Under the pieces are notes generated by a model. The model saw only the letters and a list, made by a program, of their open reading frames with translations, was not told the origin of the DNA and ran no database searches. The position numbers were made by a program, and so were the translations under genes. 64,000 nucleotides of DNA from an uncultured Microbacterium sp. (GTDB lineage Bacteria > Actinomycetota > Actinomycetes > Actinomycetales > Microbacteriaceae), in assembly GCF_900078385.1 (NCBI RefSeq), contig NZ_FLQR01000011.1, positions 62,001-126,000 on the forward strand. The letters run 5' to 3'. Below, piece by piece: positions 26,591 to 35,853 of the stretch (the first letter of the stretch is position 1; every line of letters begins with the position of its first letter).

Positions 26591-29100
26591 TGCGCGTCCC
26601 GCTCTCCTGGCTGCGTGAATACGTCGATGTCGCGGCCGACGCGACTCCCGAGGACGTCCTCGCCTCCCTCGTCTCCGTCGGCTTCGAGGAGGAGGACGTC
26701 CACGGCTTCGACCTGTCCGGCCCGATCGTCGTCGGCCGCGTCGTCGAGTTCGTCGAGGAGCCGCAGTCCAACGGCAAGACCATCCGCTGGTGCCAGGTCG
26801 ACGTCGGCGAGCGAAACGGCGGCGTCCGGGGCGTCGTCTGCGGTGCACGGAACTTCTTCGAGGGCGACAAGGTCGTCGTGACGCTCCCGGGCGCCGTGCT
26901 GCCCGGCCCGTTCCCGATCGCGGCGCGCACGACCTACGGCCATGTCTCGGACGGCATGATCGCCTCCGCGAAGGAGCTGGGGCTCGGCGACGAGCACTCC
27001 GGCATCCTGCGTCTGACCGAGCTCGGGCTCGACCCCGAGGTCGGCGCCGACGCGATCGCGCTCCTCGGCCTCGACGACGTCGCGGTCGAGATCAACGTGA
27101 CGCCCGACCGCGGCTACGCCCTGAGCCTGCGCGGCGTCGCGCGCGAATTCGCGCACGCCACCGGCGGGGCGCTCCGCGACCCCGGCCTGCGGCCGTTCGA
27201 GGACCTCGAGCAGCCCACCGGCGGGTTCCCGGTCTCCGTCGTCGACGACGCCCCGATCCGGGGGAACGTCGGCGCGAGCGAGTTCGTCGTGCGCATCGTC
27301 CGCGACGTCGACCCGTCCCGACCGACCCCGCCGTGGATGGTCGCTCGGCTGACGCTCGCCGGCATCCGCTCGCTCGGCATCCTCATCGACATCACAAACT
27401 ACGTGATGCTCGAGCTCGGCAACCCGATCCACGGCTACGACCTCGACCGGCTGCAGGGCGGCATCACCGTCCGACGTGCGACCGAGGGGGAGAAGCTCAC
27501 GACACTGGACGGCAAGGAGCGCACGCTCAGCGCCGAGGACCTGCTCATCACCGACGAGTCCGGCCCCATCGGCCTGGCCGGCGTCATGGGCGGCGGCACG
27601 ACCGAGATGAGCGACGGCACGCGGAACGTGCTCATCGAGGCGGCGATCTTCGACACCGTCTCGATCGCGCGCACCGCCCGCCGGCACAAGCTGCCCTCGG
27701 AGGCCTCCAAGCGCTTCGAACGCGGCGTCGACCCGCTCATCCCGTTCGTCGCCGCGCGCCGCGTGGCCGACCTCATGGTGGAGCTCGCCGGCGGGACGCT
27801 GGACACCGAGATCGGCGGCGCCCTCTTCGCCGAGGTGTTCGTGTCGTCCGTCCCGCTCCCGCGCGGCTTCGTGTCGGGTCTCATCGGCGTCGACTACGCC
27901 GAGGCGGAGATCACCGACGCCCTGGAGATGGTGGGCTGCGAGGTGACCGCCACCGACGACGGCTGGGAGGTCATCCCGCCCACCTGGCGCCCCGACCTCA
28001 CCGACAAGTGGACCCTCGCGGAGGAGGTCGCCCGCATCACGGGGTACGACCGCATCCCGTCCGTGCTCCCGGTGCCGCCGTCCGGCCGCGGGTTCACGCC
28101 GTCGCAGCAGGGACGTCGCCGTGTGGCCAACACCCTCGCCGCCGCGGGCTACGTCGAGACGCCGTCCTTCGGGTTCACGACGGAGGAGCAGAACGACCTG
28201 CACGGCTCCGCATCGGGGGAGCACCTGCCCTCCGTCAAGATCGCGAACCCCCTCGACGGGCAGGCGCCGTTCCTGCGCCGGTCGCTCGTGCCGGGACTCC
28301 TGCAGATCGCGCACCGCAACGTCTCCCGCGGTTTCACCGACCTGAGCCTCTTCGAGACCGGCTCGGTCTTCCTGCCCGAGGCCGGCGTCGCGTACGGCAC
28401 CGATGTCGTGCCCGCCGCGACGGCCCGACCGGATGCCGAGACCCTCGCGTCGCTGGACGCCGCGATCCCGCCGCAGCCGCGGCATGTGGCCGTGCTCCTG
28501 ACCGGCAACCGGGTCGCCAAGCAGCCCGGCCAGCCGGCCGAGCCGTTCGACGTGGGCGATGCCCTGGACGCCGCCCGCACGATCGCCGCCGCCGCGGGCG
28601 TCGAGATCGAGGTCGTGCAGGGACAGCGCGCCGCGCTGCACCCCGGCCGCACGGCCGTCCTCTCCGTCGGCGGCGCGGAGGTCGGCTACGCCGGCGAGCT
28701 GCTCCCGGCCGTCGCGGAGGCGGCCGACCTCCCGGGTCGGGTCGTCGTCGCCGAGCTCGACCTCGACGCGCTGCTCGAGCTCGCGGGGGAGCGCGTGGTC
28801 GCGGCCTCGCTCTCCGGATACCCCGCGGCGACGCAGGACGTCTCGCTCGTCGTGGATGCCGGCGTGCCGGCGGCCGCGGTACGCGCGGCGCTCGTCGACG
28901 GTGCGGGCCGGCTGCTCGAGTCGCTGCGTCTCGTCGACGACTACCGCGGCCAGGGCGTGCCCGAGGGATCGAAGAGCCTGACCTTCGCCCTCCGCTTCCG
29001 CGCGCCCGACCGGACGCTCACGGCCGCCGAGGCGACCGACGCCAAGCTCGCGGGCGTCGCCGTCGCGGCGGAGCGCTTCGGCGCCGCCCTCCGCGAGTAG
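26590..29100 (+). CDS. pheT: Phenylalanine-tRNA ligase beta subunit
   Basis: 836-residue PheT with all domains: MRVPLSWLREYVDV start, tRNA-binding OB domain (about 40-150; VVCGARNFFEGDKVVV), B3/B4 editing domain (about 215-400), B5, the catalytic-like core near 480-690 with PLDGQAPFLRRSLVPGLL, and a C-terminal anticodon-binding FDX-ACB domain (about 740-836; SGYPAATQDVSLVVD). ATG shares one base with the pheS stop (TGATG), ensuring balanced synthesis. Confidence 0.96.
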   Translation: MRVPLSWLREYVDVAADATPEDVLASLVSVGFEEEDVHGFDLSGPIVVGRVVEFVEEPQSNGKTIRWCQVDVGERNGGVRGVVCGARNFFEGDKVVVTLPGAVLPGPFPIAARTTYGHVSDGMIASAKELGLGDEHSGILRLTELGLDPEVGADAIALLGLDDVAVEINVTPDRGYALSLRGVAREFAHATGGALRDPGLRPFEDLEQPTGGFPVSVVDDAPIRGNVGASEFVVRIVRDVDPSRPTPPWMVARLTLAGIRSLGILIDITNYVMLELGNPIHGYDLDRLQGGITVRRATEGEKLTTLDGKERTLSAEDLLITDESGPIGLAGVMGGGTTEMSDGTRNVLIEAAIFDTVSIARTARRHKLPSEASKRFERGVDPLIPFVAARRVADLMVELAGGTLDTEIGGALFAEVFVSSVPLPRGFVSGLIGVDYAEAEITDALEMVGCEVTATDDGWEVIPPTWRPDLTDKWTLAEEVARITGYDRIPSVLPVPPSGRGFTPSQQGRRRVANTLAAAGYVETPSFGFTTEEQNDLHGSASGEHLPSVKIANPLDGQAPFLRRSLVPGLLQIAHRNVSRGFTDLSLFETGSVFLPEAGVAYGTDVVPAATARPDAETLASLDAAIPPQPRHVAVLLTGNRVAKQPGQPAEPFDVGDALDAARTIAAAAGVEIEVVQGQRAALHPGRTAVLSVGGAEVGYAGELLPAVAEAADLPGRVVVAELDLDALLELAGERVVAASLSGYPAATQDVSLVVDAGVPAAAVRAALVDGAGRLLESLRLVDDYRGQGVPEGSKSLTFALRFRAPDRTLTAAEATDAKLAGVAVAAERFGAALRE

Positions 29101-29107
29101 CCCGGCG

Positions 29108-30232
29108 CTACCGGCTGCCCCAGTTCCAGGCGGGGACGTCGAGGAACCCCTGGTCCTCGACCGACGTGCCGGCCGTGCCGCGGCGCAGTTCGATGCGGCC
29201 GTCGTCCGGAAGCCGGTCGACCAGCGGGCGCGCATGGGAGACGACGATGAGCTGCGTCCGCTCGGACGCGGCGGCGATCAGCGCCGCGAGCGGTTCGAGC
29301 AGCGCCGTGTGCAGACTCGCCTCCGGCTCGTTCAGAACGAGCAGAGGAGCCGGGCGCGCGGGCAGGAGCGCGGCGCAGAGGAGGAGGTAGCGGAGCGTCC
29401 CGTCGGAGAGCTCCGCGGCATCGAGCGGGCGCAGGAGCCCCGGCTGATGCAGCGTCAGCCGGAACAGCCCGTCGGCCGCCTCGACCTGCACACGGCTGCC
29501 CGGGAACGCGCCGGACACGGCGCGGTCCAGGGCCGCCCCGTGCCCCGCGTCGACGACCGTCGCCCACACGGCGGCGAGGTTCGCGCCGTCGTGCGCGAGG
29601 GTCTGCGACCGTGTGCCGACCTGCGCGCGCCGGGCCGGAGCGTCGGCATCCACCCGGAAGTGGTCGTAGAAGCGCCATCCGCCCATCATGCGGCGCAGGG
29701 TCAGCAGCTCGGGGGCGGTGTCGCCGTCGGCGAGGTCGGTGACGATGCTCTCGTACGAGGCGAGCTTCTGGTCGAGGTCGATCCACGCGCCGTCCCGCAC
29801 GCGGGTGTTCCCGCGGAGGCGGTCGATGAGGAGGGTCGCGGGCTTGGCGAGCGCGCCGGCGAAGACCTGCTCCCGTTTGATCTCGGGGTCGCGGGCGAAC
29901 GGGTTCGCCTGGTCGACCTGCGGGATGCCGAGGTCGACGAGGTAGCCGAGCTCATCCGACGCGAAGCCGAGCTGCACGGCGACCGGCTTCCGGCGCACCG
30001 TGCCCTGCTCGCCGCCGCCCTCCGGTCCCGCCCACAGCAGCGACGGCAGCCCGCCCTCGCGGGCGACGGCGCCCACGAGTTCGCCGCGGGCGGCCGAGGC
30101 GAGGAGGCGGAGCGCGCGGTAGAGGTTCGACTTGCCGGAGCCGTTCGGTCCCGTCACGACCGTGAGGGGAGCGAGCGGCACGATGACATCGCGCAGCGAG
30201 CGGTAGCCGGCGACGGCGAGGGTCTGCAGCAT
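29108..30232 (-). CDS. AAA family ATPase (RecF/OLD-like), function unknown
   Basis: 374-residue single-chain ABC/SMC-like ATPase. Walker A GPNGSGKSN at 28-36 after a short beta start (LQTLAVAGYRSLRD); signature-like LSDGTLRYLLL near 290; Walker B PLLVLNEPEASLH near 315; a histidine switch in VVSHARPLVD near 350. The LNEPE in place of LDEPE is a typical feature of this family. Stand-alone members are found next to nucleases or methylases in defence loci, but none is adjacent here, so a housekeeping or unknown role is as likely. CACAGT lies six bases before the ATG with GGAGG between them. Confidence 0.82.
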   Translation of the reverse strand: MLQTLAVAGYRSLRDVIVPLAPLTVVTGPNGSGKSNLYRALRLLASAARGELVGAVAREGGLPSLLWAGPEGGGEQGTVRRKPVAVQLGFASDELGYLVDLGIPQVDQANPFARDPEIKREQVFAGALAKPATLLIDRLRGNTRVRDGAWIDLDQKLASYESIVTDLADGDTAPELLTLRRMMGGWRFYDHFRVDADAPARRAQVGTRSQTLAHDGANLAAVWATVVDAGHGAALDRAVSGAFPGSRVQVEAADGLFRLTLHQPGLLRPLDAAELSDGTLRYLLLCAALLPARPAPLLVLNEPEASLHTALLEPLAALIAAASERTQLIVVSHARPLVDRLPDDGRIELRRGTAGTSVEDQGFLDVPAWNWGSR

Positions 30233-30357
30233 GCCTCCACTGTGCCAGCACGCCCCGACGCTCGCGCAGGCACCTGAGCCGGATGGCTCATTCGGGCCAT
30301 GCGGATGGCCGATCCGCGCGACGCGGGCCGAGGTTCCCGCGGCGTTGACTGCCGGGC

Positions 30358-31203
30358 ATGTCAGCACTCACTCTCCACGTCCTCGACCAGCCCGCCCTGC
30401 TCGGCCGGCTGGCGCTCGTCCCCACCGGTCGCCCCCGCGCGGCCGGCCCCGGCCGCTTCACGGTCGGGTCGGTCACGATCGATCCTCGGCTGAACGGGCC
30501 GCGCCGCGCGGCGAACGGCGGCTTCGCGGCCGGGACAATCGCGCGACACGTCGATGCCGACGTCGTCACGGTCGTCCTGCGGCGCCCCGTGCCGCTCGGG
30601 CGCGAACTCGACGTCGTCACGGCCGGGCGCGGGGGGATCGAGGTGGTCCGCCGGCGGCGGGTCGTCGCGGAGGCCCGCCCCGGGGCACTGCACGAGGGAC
30701 CCGCCCCGGTGCCGCCGTCGTTCGCCGACGCCCTCGCGGCGCGGGCCGCGCATCCGCTCGTCGGGTTCCGGCATCCGCTCTCCGACTGCGTCGTGTGCGG
30801 CCCGTCCCGCTCCGACGGGATGGGCGTCACGCCGGGTCCCGTGCCCGGCCGCCCCGATCTCCTGGCGGCGCCGTGGGTCGTCGGCGCCGAGACGGCGACC
30901 GCGGGCCTCGCGCACTTCCCGGCCGTGTGGGGTGCGATGGACTGCACGAGCTATCCGGCCGCCGCGTTGCGTGCCCGCGAGCTGTGTCTCCTCGGCACCA
31001 TGACGGCATCGGTCGAGCGCCGCCCGCACGTCGGCGAGGAGCTCGTGGTCTACAGCTGGACCCGGGAGCATCACGGACGCCGGTACGAGACCTCCGTGCG
31101 CCTCGTCGACGGGCGGGGGGAGACGGTCGCCTGCGCCGATGCGACGTGGATCGCGCTCCGGCGCCGGCGCCGGTCGTACCGGGGCGAGGCGGAGCGGCCA
31201 TGA
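30358..31203 (+). CDS. Double hot-dog fold protein, thioesterase-like
   Basis: 281-residue soluble protein. Two hot-dog-like halves can be traced: about 30-115 (NGGFAAGTIARHV...VVLRRPVPLGRELDVV) and about 165-275 (AAPWVVG...AVWGAMDCTSYPAA...GTMTASVERRPHVGEELVV). Between them lies DCVVCGPSRSDGMGVTPG, a cysteine pair and glycine pattern common in actinobacterial proteins of this type. Acyl-CoA or acyl-carrier substrates are implied by the fold but not proven. ATGA overlap with the hydrolase-LuxR gene makes the two a unit. Confidence 0.65.
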   Translation: MSALTLHVLDQPALLGRLALVPTGRPRAAGPGRFTVGSVTIDPRLNGPRRAANGGFAAGTIARHVDADVVTVVLRRPVPLGRELDVVTAGRGGIEVVRRRRVVAEARPGALHEGPAPVPPSFADALAARAAHPLVGFRHPLSDCVVCGPSRSDGMGVTPGPVPGRPDLLAAPWVVGAETATAGLAHFPAVWGAMDCTSYPAAALRARELCLLGTMTASVERRPHVGEELVVYSWTREHHGRRYETSVRLVDGRGETVACADATWIALRRRRRSYRGEAERP

Positions 31204-32267
31204 TCCATACTGATCTCGTGGAGGCCGCCGCCCCGCCGATCCGGTATGCGCGGTCGGGATCGGACGATGTCGCCTGGACCGAGCGCGGAACGGGCGCGCC
31301 CGTGCTCCTCGGCGGCTGGTGGATGAGCCACCTGGAGCGGGATGCGGAGTACCCGCCGCTGCGTCACTTCCTCGACGCGCTCGAGAACCGGCGCCGGGTG
31401 ATCCGCATGGACGCCCCCGGCAGCGGGTTGTCCCGCTCGCGCCGGGAGACGCCCGCCGCGCTCGGTCCGCACACCGACGCCCTCCTCGCCGTCGTTGATG
31501 CGGCGGGTGCCGAGCAGGTGACGCTGCTCGCGGGCTCGTCCGGCTGTCCCATCGCCGTCGCGTTCGCCGCGCGGCACCCCGACCGGGTGCGCCGGCTCAT
31601 CCTGTGCGGCTCCTACCTGCACGGCGACGCGATCGCGAGCCCCGCCGACCGGGAGGCGCTCGTCGACCTCGTCCGCCGCAGCTGGGGCGTCAGTTCGCGC
31701 GTCATGGCGGAGATCTTCTACCCCGACGCGACGCCCGAGGAGCAGCGCGCGTTCCTGCGGCACCAGCGGGCGACGGGCTCCGCCGCGGCGGCGGCCGCCG
31801 CGCTCGCCGCCGTGTACTCCTTCGACGCGCGCGCGGACGCGGCATCCGTGTCCGCGCCGACACTCGTCCTGCACCGCCGCGGCGACCGGGCGATCCCGCT
31901 CGCCCTCGGCGCGGAGACCGCCGATGCCATCCCGCACGCCCGGCTCGAGGTGCTCGACGGCAGCGCTCACCACCCCTGGCACGGTGACAGCGGGGCTGTC
32001 GTCCGGCACGCCCTCTCGTTCGACGGGGATCATGTCGGGCGTGACCTCGAGGACGCGCCGCCGACGGCGTCCGCGGCATCGCCGCTCTCCGAGCGGGAGC
32101 GGGAGGTGCTGCTCCTCGTCGCGCGCGGCATGACCGATGCGCAGATCGCGGACCGGCTCTTCCTCAGCATCCACACCGTGCATCGGCACGTCGCGAACGC
32201 GCGCGCGAAGCTCGGCGCGCCCTCGCGCGCCGCCGCGGCGGCGTGGATCGTCGCTCGGGGCGAGTGA
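31200..32267 (+). CDS. Alpha/beta-hydrolase fused to LuxR-type DNA-binding domain
   Basis: 355 residues. The N-terminal hydrolase fold (about 20-270) retains a probable triad: S114 in AGSSGC (G-x-S-x-C instead of the usual final G), D229 in HRRGDRAIP, and H257 or H258 in GSAHHPW. The C-terminal GerE/LuxR helix-turn-helix is at 296-350 (LSEREREVLLLVARGMTDAQIADRLFLS split into LSEREREVLLL and GMTDAQIADRLFLSIHTV). Such fusions are read as transcription regulators whose hydrolase domain senses or destroys a small ester or lactone ligand. Coupled to the hot-dog gene by ATGA; target genes unknown. Confidence 0.85.
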   Translation: MIHTDLVEAAAPPIRYARSGSDDVAWTERGTGAPVLLGGWWMSHLERDAEYPPLRHFLDALENRRRVIRMDAPGSGLSRSRRETPAALGPHTDALLAVVDAAGAEQVTLLAGSSGCPIAVAFAARHPDRVRRLILCGSYLHGDAIASPADREALVDLVRRSWGVSSRVMAEIFYPDATPEEQRAFLRHQRATGSAAAAAAALAAVYSFDARADAASVSAPTLVLHRRGDRAIPLALGAETADAIPHARLEVLDGSAHHPWHGDSGAVVRHALSFDGDHVGRDLEDAPPTASAASPLSEREREVLLLVARGMTDAQIADRLFLSIHTVHRHVANARAKLGAPSRAAAAAWIVARGE

Positions 32268-32343
32268 GCGCACCGGCGCGCTGCCGAGAACGGCCCGCAC
32301 CGACGGTGGACGGGGCCCCCGGCGCCGACGATAGGCTCGGGCG

Positions 32344-33114
32344 ATGACCGAGTCACCCGACCTGCCGGCCCTGCAGCTGACCGGACTCGTGAAGCGGTTC
32401 GGTGACAACGTCGCCGTCGCGGGGATCGACCTCGTCGTGCCCGCAGGCTCGTTCTACGCCCTCGTCGGGCCCAACGGCGCCGGCAAGACGACGACGCTGT
32501 CGATGGCCACGGGGCTGCTGAGACCGGATGCCGGCGACGTGCGCGTGCACGGGGTGGACGTCTGGGCCGATCCGGTCGCCGCGAAGGCGATGATCGGCAA
32601 CCTCGCCGACGGCGTCCGCCTGTTCGACCGGCTCACCGGCGAGCAGCTCATCACCTACACCGCCATGCTCTTCGGCATCCCGCGCGCCGAGATCGCGCCG
32701 CGGGTCGCGGATCTCCTCGAGATGATGGACCTCGGCGACGCCGCCGGCACGATCGTGGCCGACTACTCCGCCGGCATGACCAAGAAGGTCGCGCTCGCCT
32801 GCGCGCTCGTCCACGCGCCCCGGCTGCTCGTCCTGGACGAGCCTTTCGAGGCCGTGGATCCCGTGTCGGCCGCGAACATCGAGGACGTGCTGCGCAGCTA
32901 CACCGTGTCGGGGGGCACCCTCATCGTCTCGAGCCACTCGATGGACCTCGTGCAGCGGATGTGCGACCACGTCGCCGTCATCGCCGCGGGTCGCGTCCTC
33001 GCGGCCGGGACCGTGGACGACGTCCGCGCCGGCGAGAGCCTGCAGGACCGCTTCGTGTCCCTCGTGGGCGGCCGGCACGTCTCGGAGGGGCCGCAGTGGT
33101 TGCGACAGTCCTGA
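32344..33114 (+). CDS. ABC exporter ATP-binding subunit
   Basis: 256-residue ATPase: Walker A GPNGAGKTT at 42-50, a non-canonical signature YSAGMTKK (instead of LSGGQ) near 142, Walker B LLVLDEPFEAVDP near 165. The modified signature and short form occur in ATPases paired with large ABC-2 style permeases. TAGGCT (32332-32337) lies six bases before the ATG with no SD. Overlaps the permease gene by 19 bases. Confidence 0.88.
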   Translation: MTESPDLPALQLTGLVKRFGDNVAVAGIDLVVPAGSFYALVGPNGAGKTTTLSMATGLLRPDAGDVRVHGVDVWADPVAAKAMIGNLADGVRLFDRLTGEQLITYTAMLFGIPRAEIAPRVADLLEMMDLGDAAGTIVADYSAGMTKKVALACALVHAPRLLVLDEPFEAVDPVSAANIEDVLRSYTVSGGTLIVSSHSMDLVQRMCDHVAVIAAGRVLAAGTVDDVRAGESLQDRFVSLVGGRHVSEGPQWLRQS

Positions 33115-34676
33115 GGCTGCGCTTCCGCATCCTCGGCAACACCCTGGCGCGCCGGCCGTGGCAGCTCGTCGGCTTCTGCTTCGGCGTGCTGTCCGCGCTG
33201 TGGGTCCTCGTCGCCGTCGTCGCCGGGCTCGTCGCGCTGGGCGTCTTCCAGGGCCTCGACGTCGCCCGCACCGTCGCCGTCGTCGGCGGGTCGACGCTGC
33301 TGGTCGGCTGGATCGTCGGGCCGCTCCTCATCGCCGGCATGGAGACGACCATCGACGGGGCGAGGCTCGCCCCGTTCCCGCTCACGACGCGTCAGGTGAT
33401 GGCGGCGCTGACCGCCACGGGACTCACCGGCATCCCCGGCATCGTCACCGCCCTCGGCGCGCTCGCGACCGTCGTCCTCTGGGTGCGGTGGCCCGCCGCC
33501 GCGATCGCCTCCGTCCCGGCATCCGCGCTCGCCGTGCTCACCTGCGTCGTCGCGACGCGCTTCATGGGCACTCTGTCCACAGGCCTCGGCGGCAACCGGC
33601 GCAGCCGGGAAGTCGTGGGCACCGTCGTGCTGACGCTGCTGATCATGTCGGGGCCCATCGTCGCCGGCGTCCTGGCGCTCCTCGACAGCACCGGTGACCT
33701 CGTCACGCGCGTGGCGCAGGCCGGCGACATCCTCGGGTGGACGCCGTTCGGGGCCGCATGGGCAGTCCCCGGGGACATCGCCGCCGGGTCGTGGCCCACC
33801 GCGGCCGTGAAGCTCGCGATCGCCGTGGGAACCCTCGTCGTGATGTGGGTGCTGTGGTCGCGCGCGCTCGAGACATCGCTGACCTCCCCGCCGCGGACGG
33901 CGGCGCGCAGCGTCCGCCCCGGGACGCTGGGTCTCTTCGGCCGCATGCCGACCGGTGGCGTCGGCGCCACCTGGGCGCGTGCGCTGACGGCCTGGGTGCG
34001 CGACCCGCGCTACCTCCGGCAGCTGCTCGTCGTGCCGCTCTTCCCGGTGCTGTTCGCCTTCTCCACGGGTGTCGACAGTCTGCTGTTCACGGCATCCGCG
34101 GTGGCCGCGGCGTTCGTCCTGGCCGTGGCCGGCTACTCCGACATCTCCTACGACGGCACCGCGTTCGCCACGGTTCTCGCGAGCGGCGTCCGGGGGCGGG
34201 CCGACCGCCTCGGCCGCCTCCTCGCGGCGGCGTGCATCGGCGTGCCGCTAACGCTCGTCATCGCCGTCGCCACGGTCGCGATCGCCGGACGGATGGAGCA
34301 GCTGCCGGCCGTCCTCGGCGGCGCGTGGGGTCTGCTGCTGGTCGGCTACGGGGTCACGGCCGTGTCGTCCGCGCTCATCGTGACGCCGGTCGCCGCCGCC
34401 GGCGACAGCCCTTTCAAGAGCGTCCCCGGCCAGACCTTCGTGAGCGGTCTCCTCGTCTTCGTCGTCTGGCTGGTCATCGCGGTCCTCGCCGCACCGGCGC
34501 TCATCCTCGCGACGATCGGCATCGCCACGGAATCGGCCCTGTACGGCGGCCTGGCGCTGGGTGTCGGGCTGGTGGTCGGCGCGGCGGTCGTCCTCGCCGG
34601 CGTCATGCTCGGCGGTCGCACGCTCGACCGCACCGGCCCCGTTCTGCTGGCCCGCATCAAGGCGTTCCCCGTCTGA
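33096..34676 (+). CDS. ABC exporter permease, large ABC-2 type
   Basis: 526-residue membrane protein with about 12 hydrophobic segments, arranged as two sets of six around a cytoplasmic region near 255-300 (ETSLTSPPRTAARSVRPG). GTG at 33096 follows GGAGGGG by five bases, within the ATPase gene. Proteins of this type partner the preceding ATPase as exporters; substrate unknown. No lipoprotein or membrane-fusion partner is nearby. Confidence 0.8.
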   Translation: MVATVLRLRFRILGNTLARRPWQLVGFCFGVLSALWVLVAVVAGLVALGVFQGLDVARTVAVVGGSTLLVGWIVGPLLIAGMETTIDGARLAPFPLTTRQVMAALTATGLTGIPGIVTALGALATVVLWVRWPAAAIASVPASALAVLTCVVATRFMGTLSTGLGGNRRSREVVGTVVLTLLIMSGPIVAGVLALLDSTGDLVTRVAQAGDILGWTPFGAAWAVPGDIAAGSWPTAAVKLAIAVGTLVVMWVLWSRALETSLTSPPRTAARSVRPGTLGLFGRMPTGGVGATWARALTAWVRDPRYLRQLLVVPLFPVLFAFSTGVDSLLFTASAVAAAFVLAVAGYSDISYDGTAFATVLASGVRGRADRLGRLLAAACIGVPLTLVIAVATVAIAGRMEQLPAVLGGAWGLLLVGYGVTAVSSALIVTPVAAAGDSPFKSVPGQTFVSGLLVFVVWLVIAVLAAPALILATIGIATESALYGGLALGVGLVVGAAVVLAGVMLGGRTLDRTGPVLLARIKAFPV

Positions 34677-34735
34677 AGGTTGCGCTCTCAGCGGACCAGG
34701 TGGCGGGCGACGGGCGCGTTTGCTGGGATGGCGGG

Positions 34736-35710
34736 ATGACTCGCGTTCTCGTCCTCGGCGGCACCGGATGGCTGAGCGGCCGCATCGCGCGCCGATGGGT
34801 GGATGACGGAGCCTCGGTCACCTGCCTCGCGCGGGGCGGCCGGCCCGCACCGGCGGGCACCCGTCTGATCGTCGCCGACCGCACCGCGCCGGACGCGTAC
34901 GCGGCGGTCGCGGGGGAGGAGTGGGACGAGATCGTCGACATCTCCTCCGACCCCGCCGCCGTCGGCGCCGCGGTCGAGGCCCTCGGGGAGCGGGCGGCGC
35001 ACTGGAGCTACGTGTCGAGCCTGTCGGCGTACGCCGACAACGCCGATCCCGACGCCGACGAGTCCGCGGCGCTCGCCGTGCCCCTGGAACCCGGGGACGA
35101 GTACGACTACTCCCGCGCCAAATCCGCCGCCGACCGTGCCGTCTCCGCGCTCGGCGACCGCGCGGCGATCGCGCGTCCGGGTCTCATCGTCGGTCCCGGC
35201 GACCCCACCGACCGGTTCGGATACTGGCCGTCGCGCTTCGCGCTCGCCGGCGCCGGGCCTGTCCTCGTGCCCGACGCCGAGGGCCTCGCTGCCCAGGTGA
35301 TCGACGTCGACGACCTCGCGGACTTCGTCGTGGCCGCGGCCCGGCGCGGCTGGACGGGCACCGTCAACGCGATCGGCCCCACGATGCCGCTGGCCGCCAT
35401 GCTCGGCGTGGCGCGCGCCGTCGCGGGGCACACCGGCGCCCTTCGCGCCGCCTCGCCGGAGTGGCTCGTCGGCCAGGGCGTCGCGCACTGGGCCGGGCCC
35501 CGTTCGCTGCCGCTGTGGCTGCCGGCCGACATGCCGGGCTTCGCGACCCGCCGGGGCGACGCGTACCGCGCGGCCGGAGGCGGCATCCGCCCGCTCGAGG
35601 AGACCGTCGCGCGCGTCCTCGCCGACGAGCGCGAACGCGGTCTCGACCGGGCCCGCGCGAGCGGCCTCACGCGGGCCGAGGAGCTCGACCTCCTCGCCGC
35701 GCTCGCCTGA
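34736..35710 (+). CDS. NAD(P)-dependent epimerase/reductase family protein
   Basis: 324-residue extended SDR-like protein. Nucleotide-binding motif GGTGWLSG at residues 8-15; a lysine in YDYSRAKSAADRAV near 122-135 matches the YxxxK region, but the tyrosine spacing fits Y-D-Y-S-R-A-K, so catalysis is plausible. Related proteins act as nucleoside-sugar epimerases, reductases or mRNA-binding chloroplast CSP41-like proteins; substrate is unknown. TGGGAT six bases before the ATG is a weak -10 match. Followed by the inverted repeat and arg leader region. Confidence 0.78.
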   Translation: MTRVLVLGGTGWLSGRIARRWVDDGASVTCLARGGRPAPAGTRLIVADRTAPDAYAAVAGEEWDEIVDISSDPAAVGAAVEALGERAAHWSYVSSLSAYADNADPDADESAALAVPLEPGDEYDYSRAKSAADRAVSALGDRAAIARPGLIVGPGDPTDRFGYWPSRFALAGAGPVLVPDAEGLAAQVIDVDDLADFVVAAARRGWTGTVNAIGPTMPLAAMLGVARAVAGHTGALRAASPEWLVGQGVAHWAGPRSLPLWLPADMPGFATRRGDAYRAAGGGIRPLEETVARVLADERERGLDRARASGLTRAEELDLLAALA

Positions 35711-35737
35711 CGCCGGGGCCGCCCGCAGGCTCGCGCT

Positions 35738-35789
35738 GTCGAAAGCGGCACGCGCTGCGGAACGTTCGACCGCGTGTGCTGCTTTCGAC
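35738..35789. repeat. Large imperfect inverted repeat (hairpin) between the epimerase gene and arg operon
   Basis: GTCGAAAGC (35738-35746) pairs with GCTTTCGAC (35781-35789), and GGCACGCG pairs with CGCGTGTGCT apart from a small bulge. A 16-nt loop closes it. It may terminate the upstream gene, though no U-run follows, or be a dispersed palindromic element. The remaining bases from 35711 to the leader promoter show no coding sequence. Confidence 0.7.
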
Positions 35790-35817
35790 CGCGCGACGGG
35801 CGGCGCCGCCCCCGGAT

Positions 35818-35847
35818 TTGGCGGATGCCGCACCGCGGCGCTATCGT
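35818..35847 (+). promoter_or_regulatory. Probable promoter of the arg leader/operon
   Basis: TTGGCG (35818-35823) and TATCGT (35842-35847) are 18 bases apart. Six bases after the second box an ATG opens the small arginine-rich reading frame, which would thus be leaderless. Confidence 0.5.
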
Positions 35848-35853
35848 CTCCGC

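Noticed and set aside
24317..26848. Long minus-strand open frame opposite gluD and pheS
   Set aside because: Low-complexity basic/acidic composition and full overlap with well-identified genes.
26464..29235. Long open frame on the minus strand (over 900 codons) opposite pheT
   Set aside because: It mirrors the codon bias of pheT, is composed almost entirely of R, A, G, D, V and E, and has no recognisable motif; typical antisense shadow in GC-rich DNA.
29108..30232. AAA ATPase considered as part of a defence island
   Set aside because: Neighbours are pheT and a hot-dog protein; no nuclease, methylase or toxin gene is adjacent.
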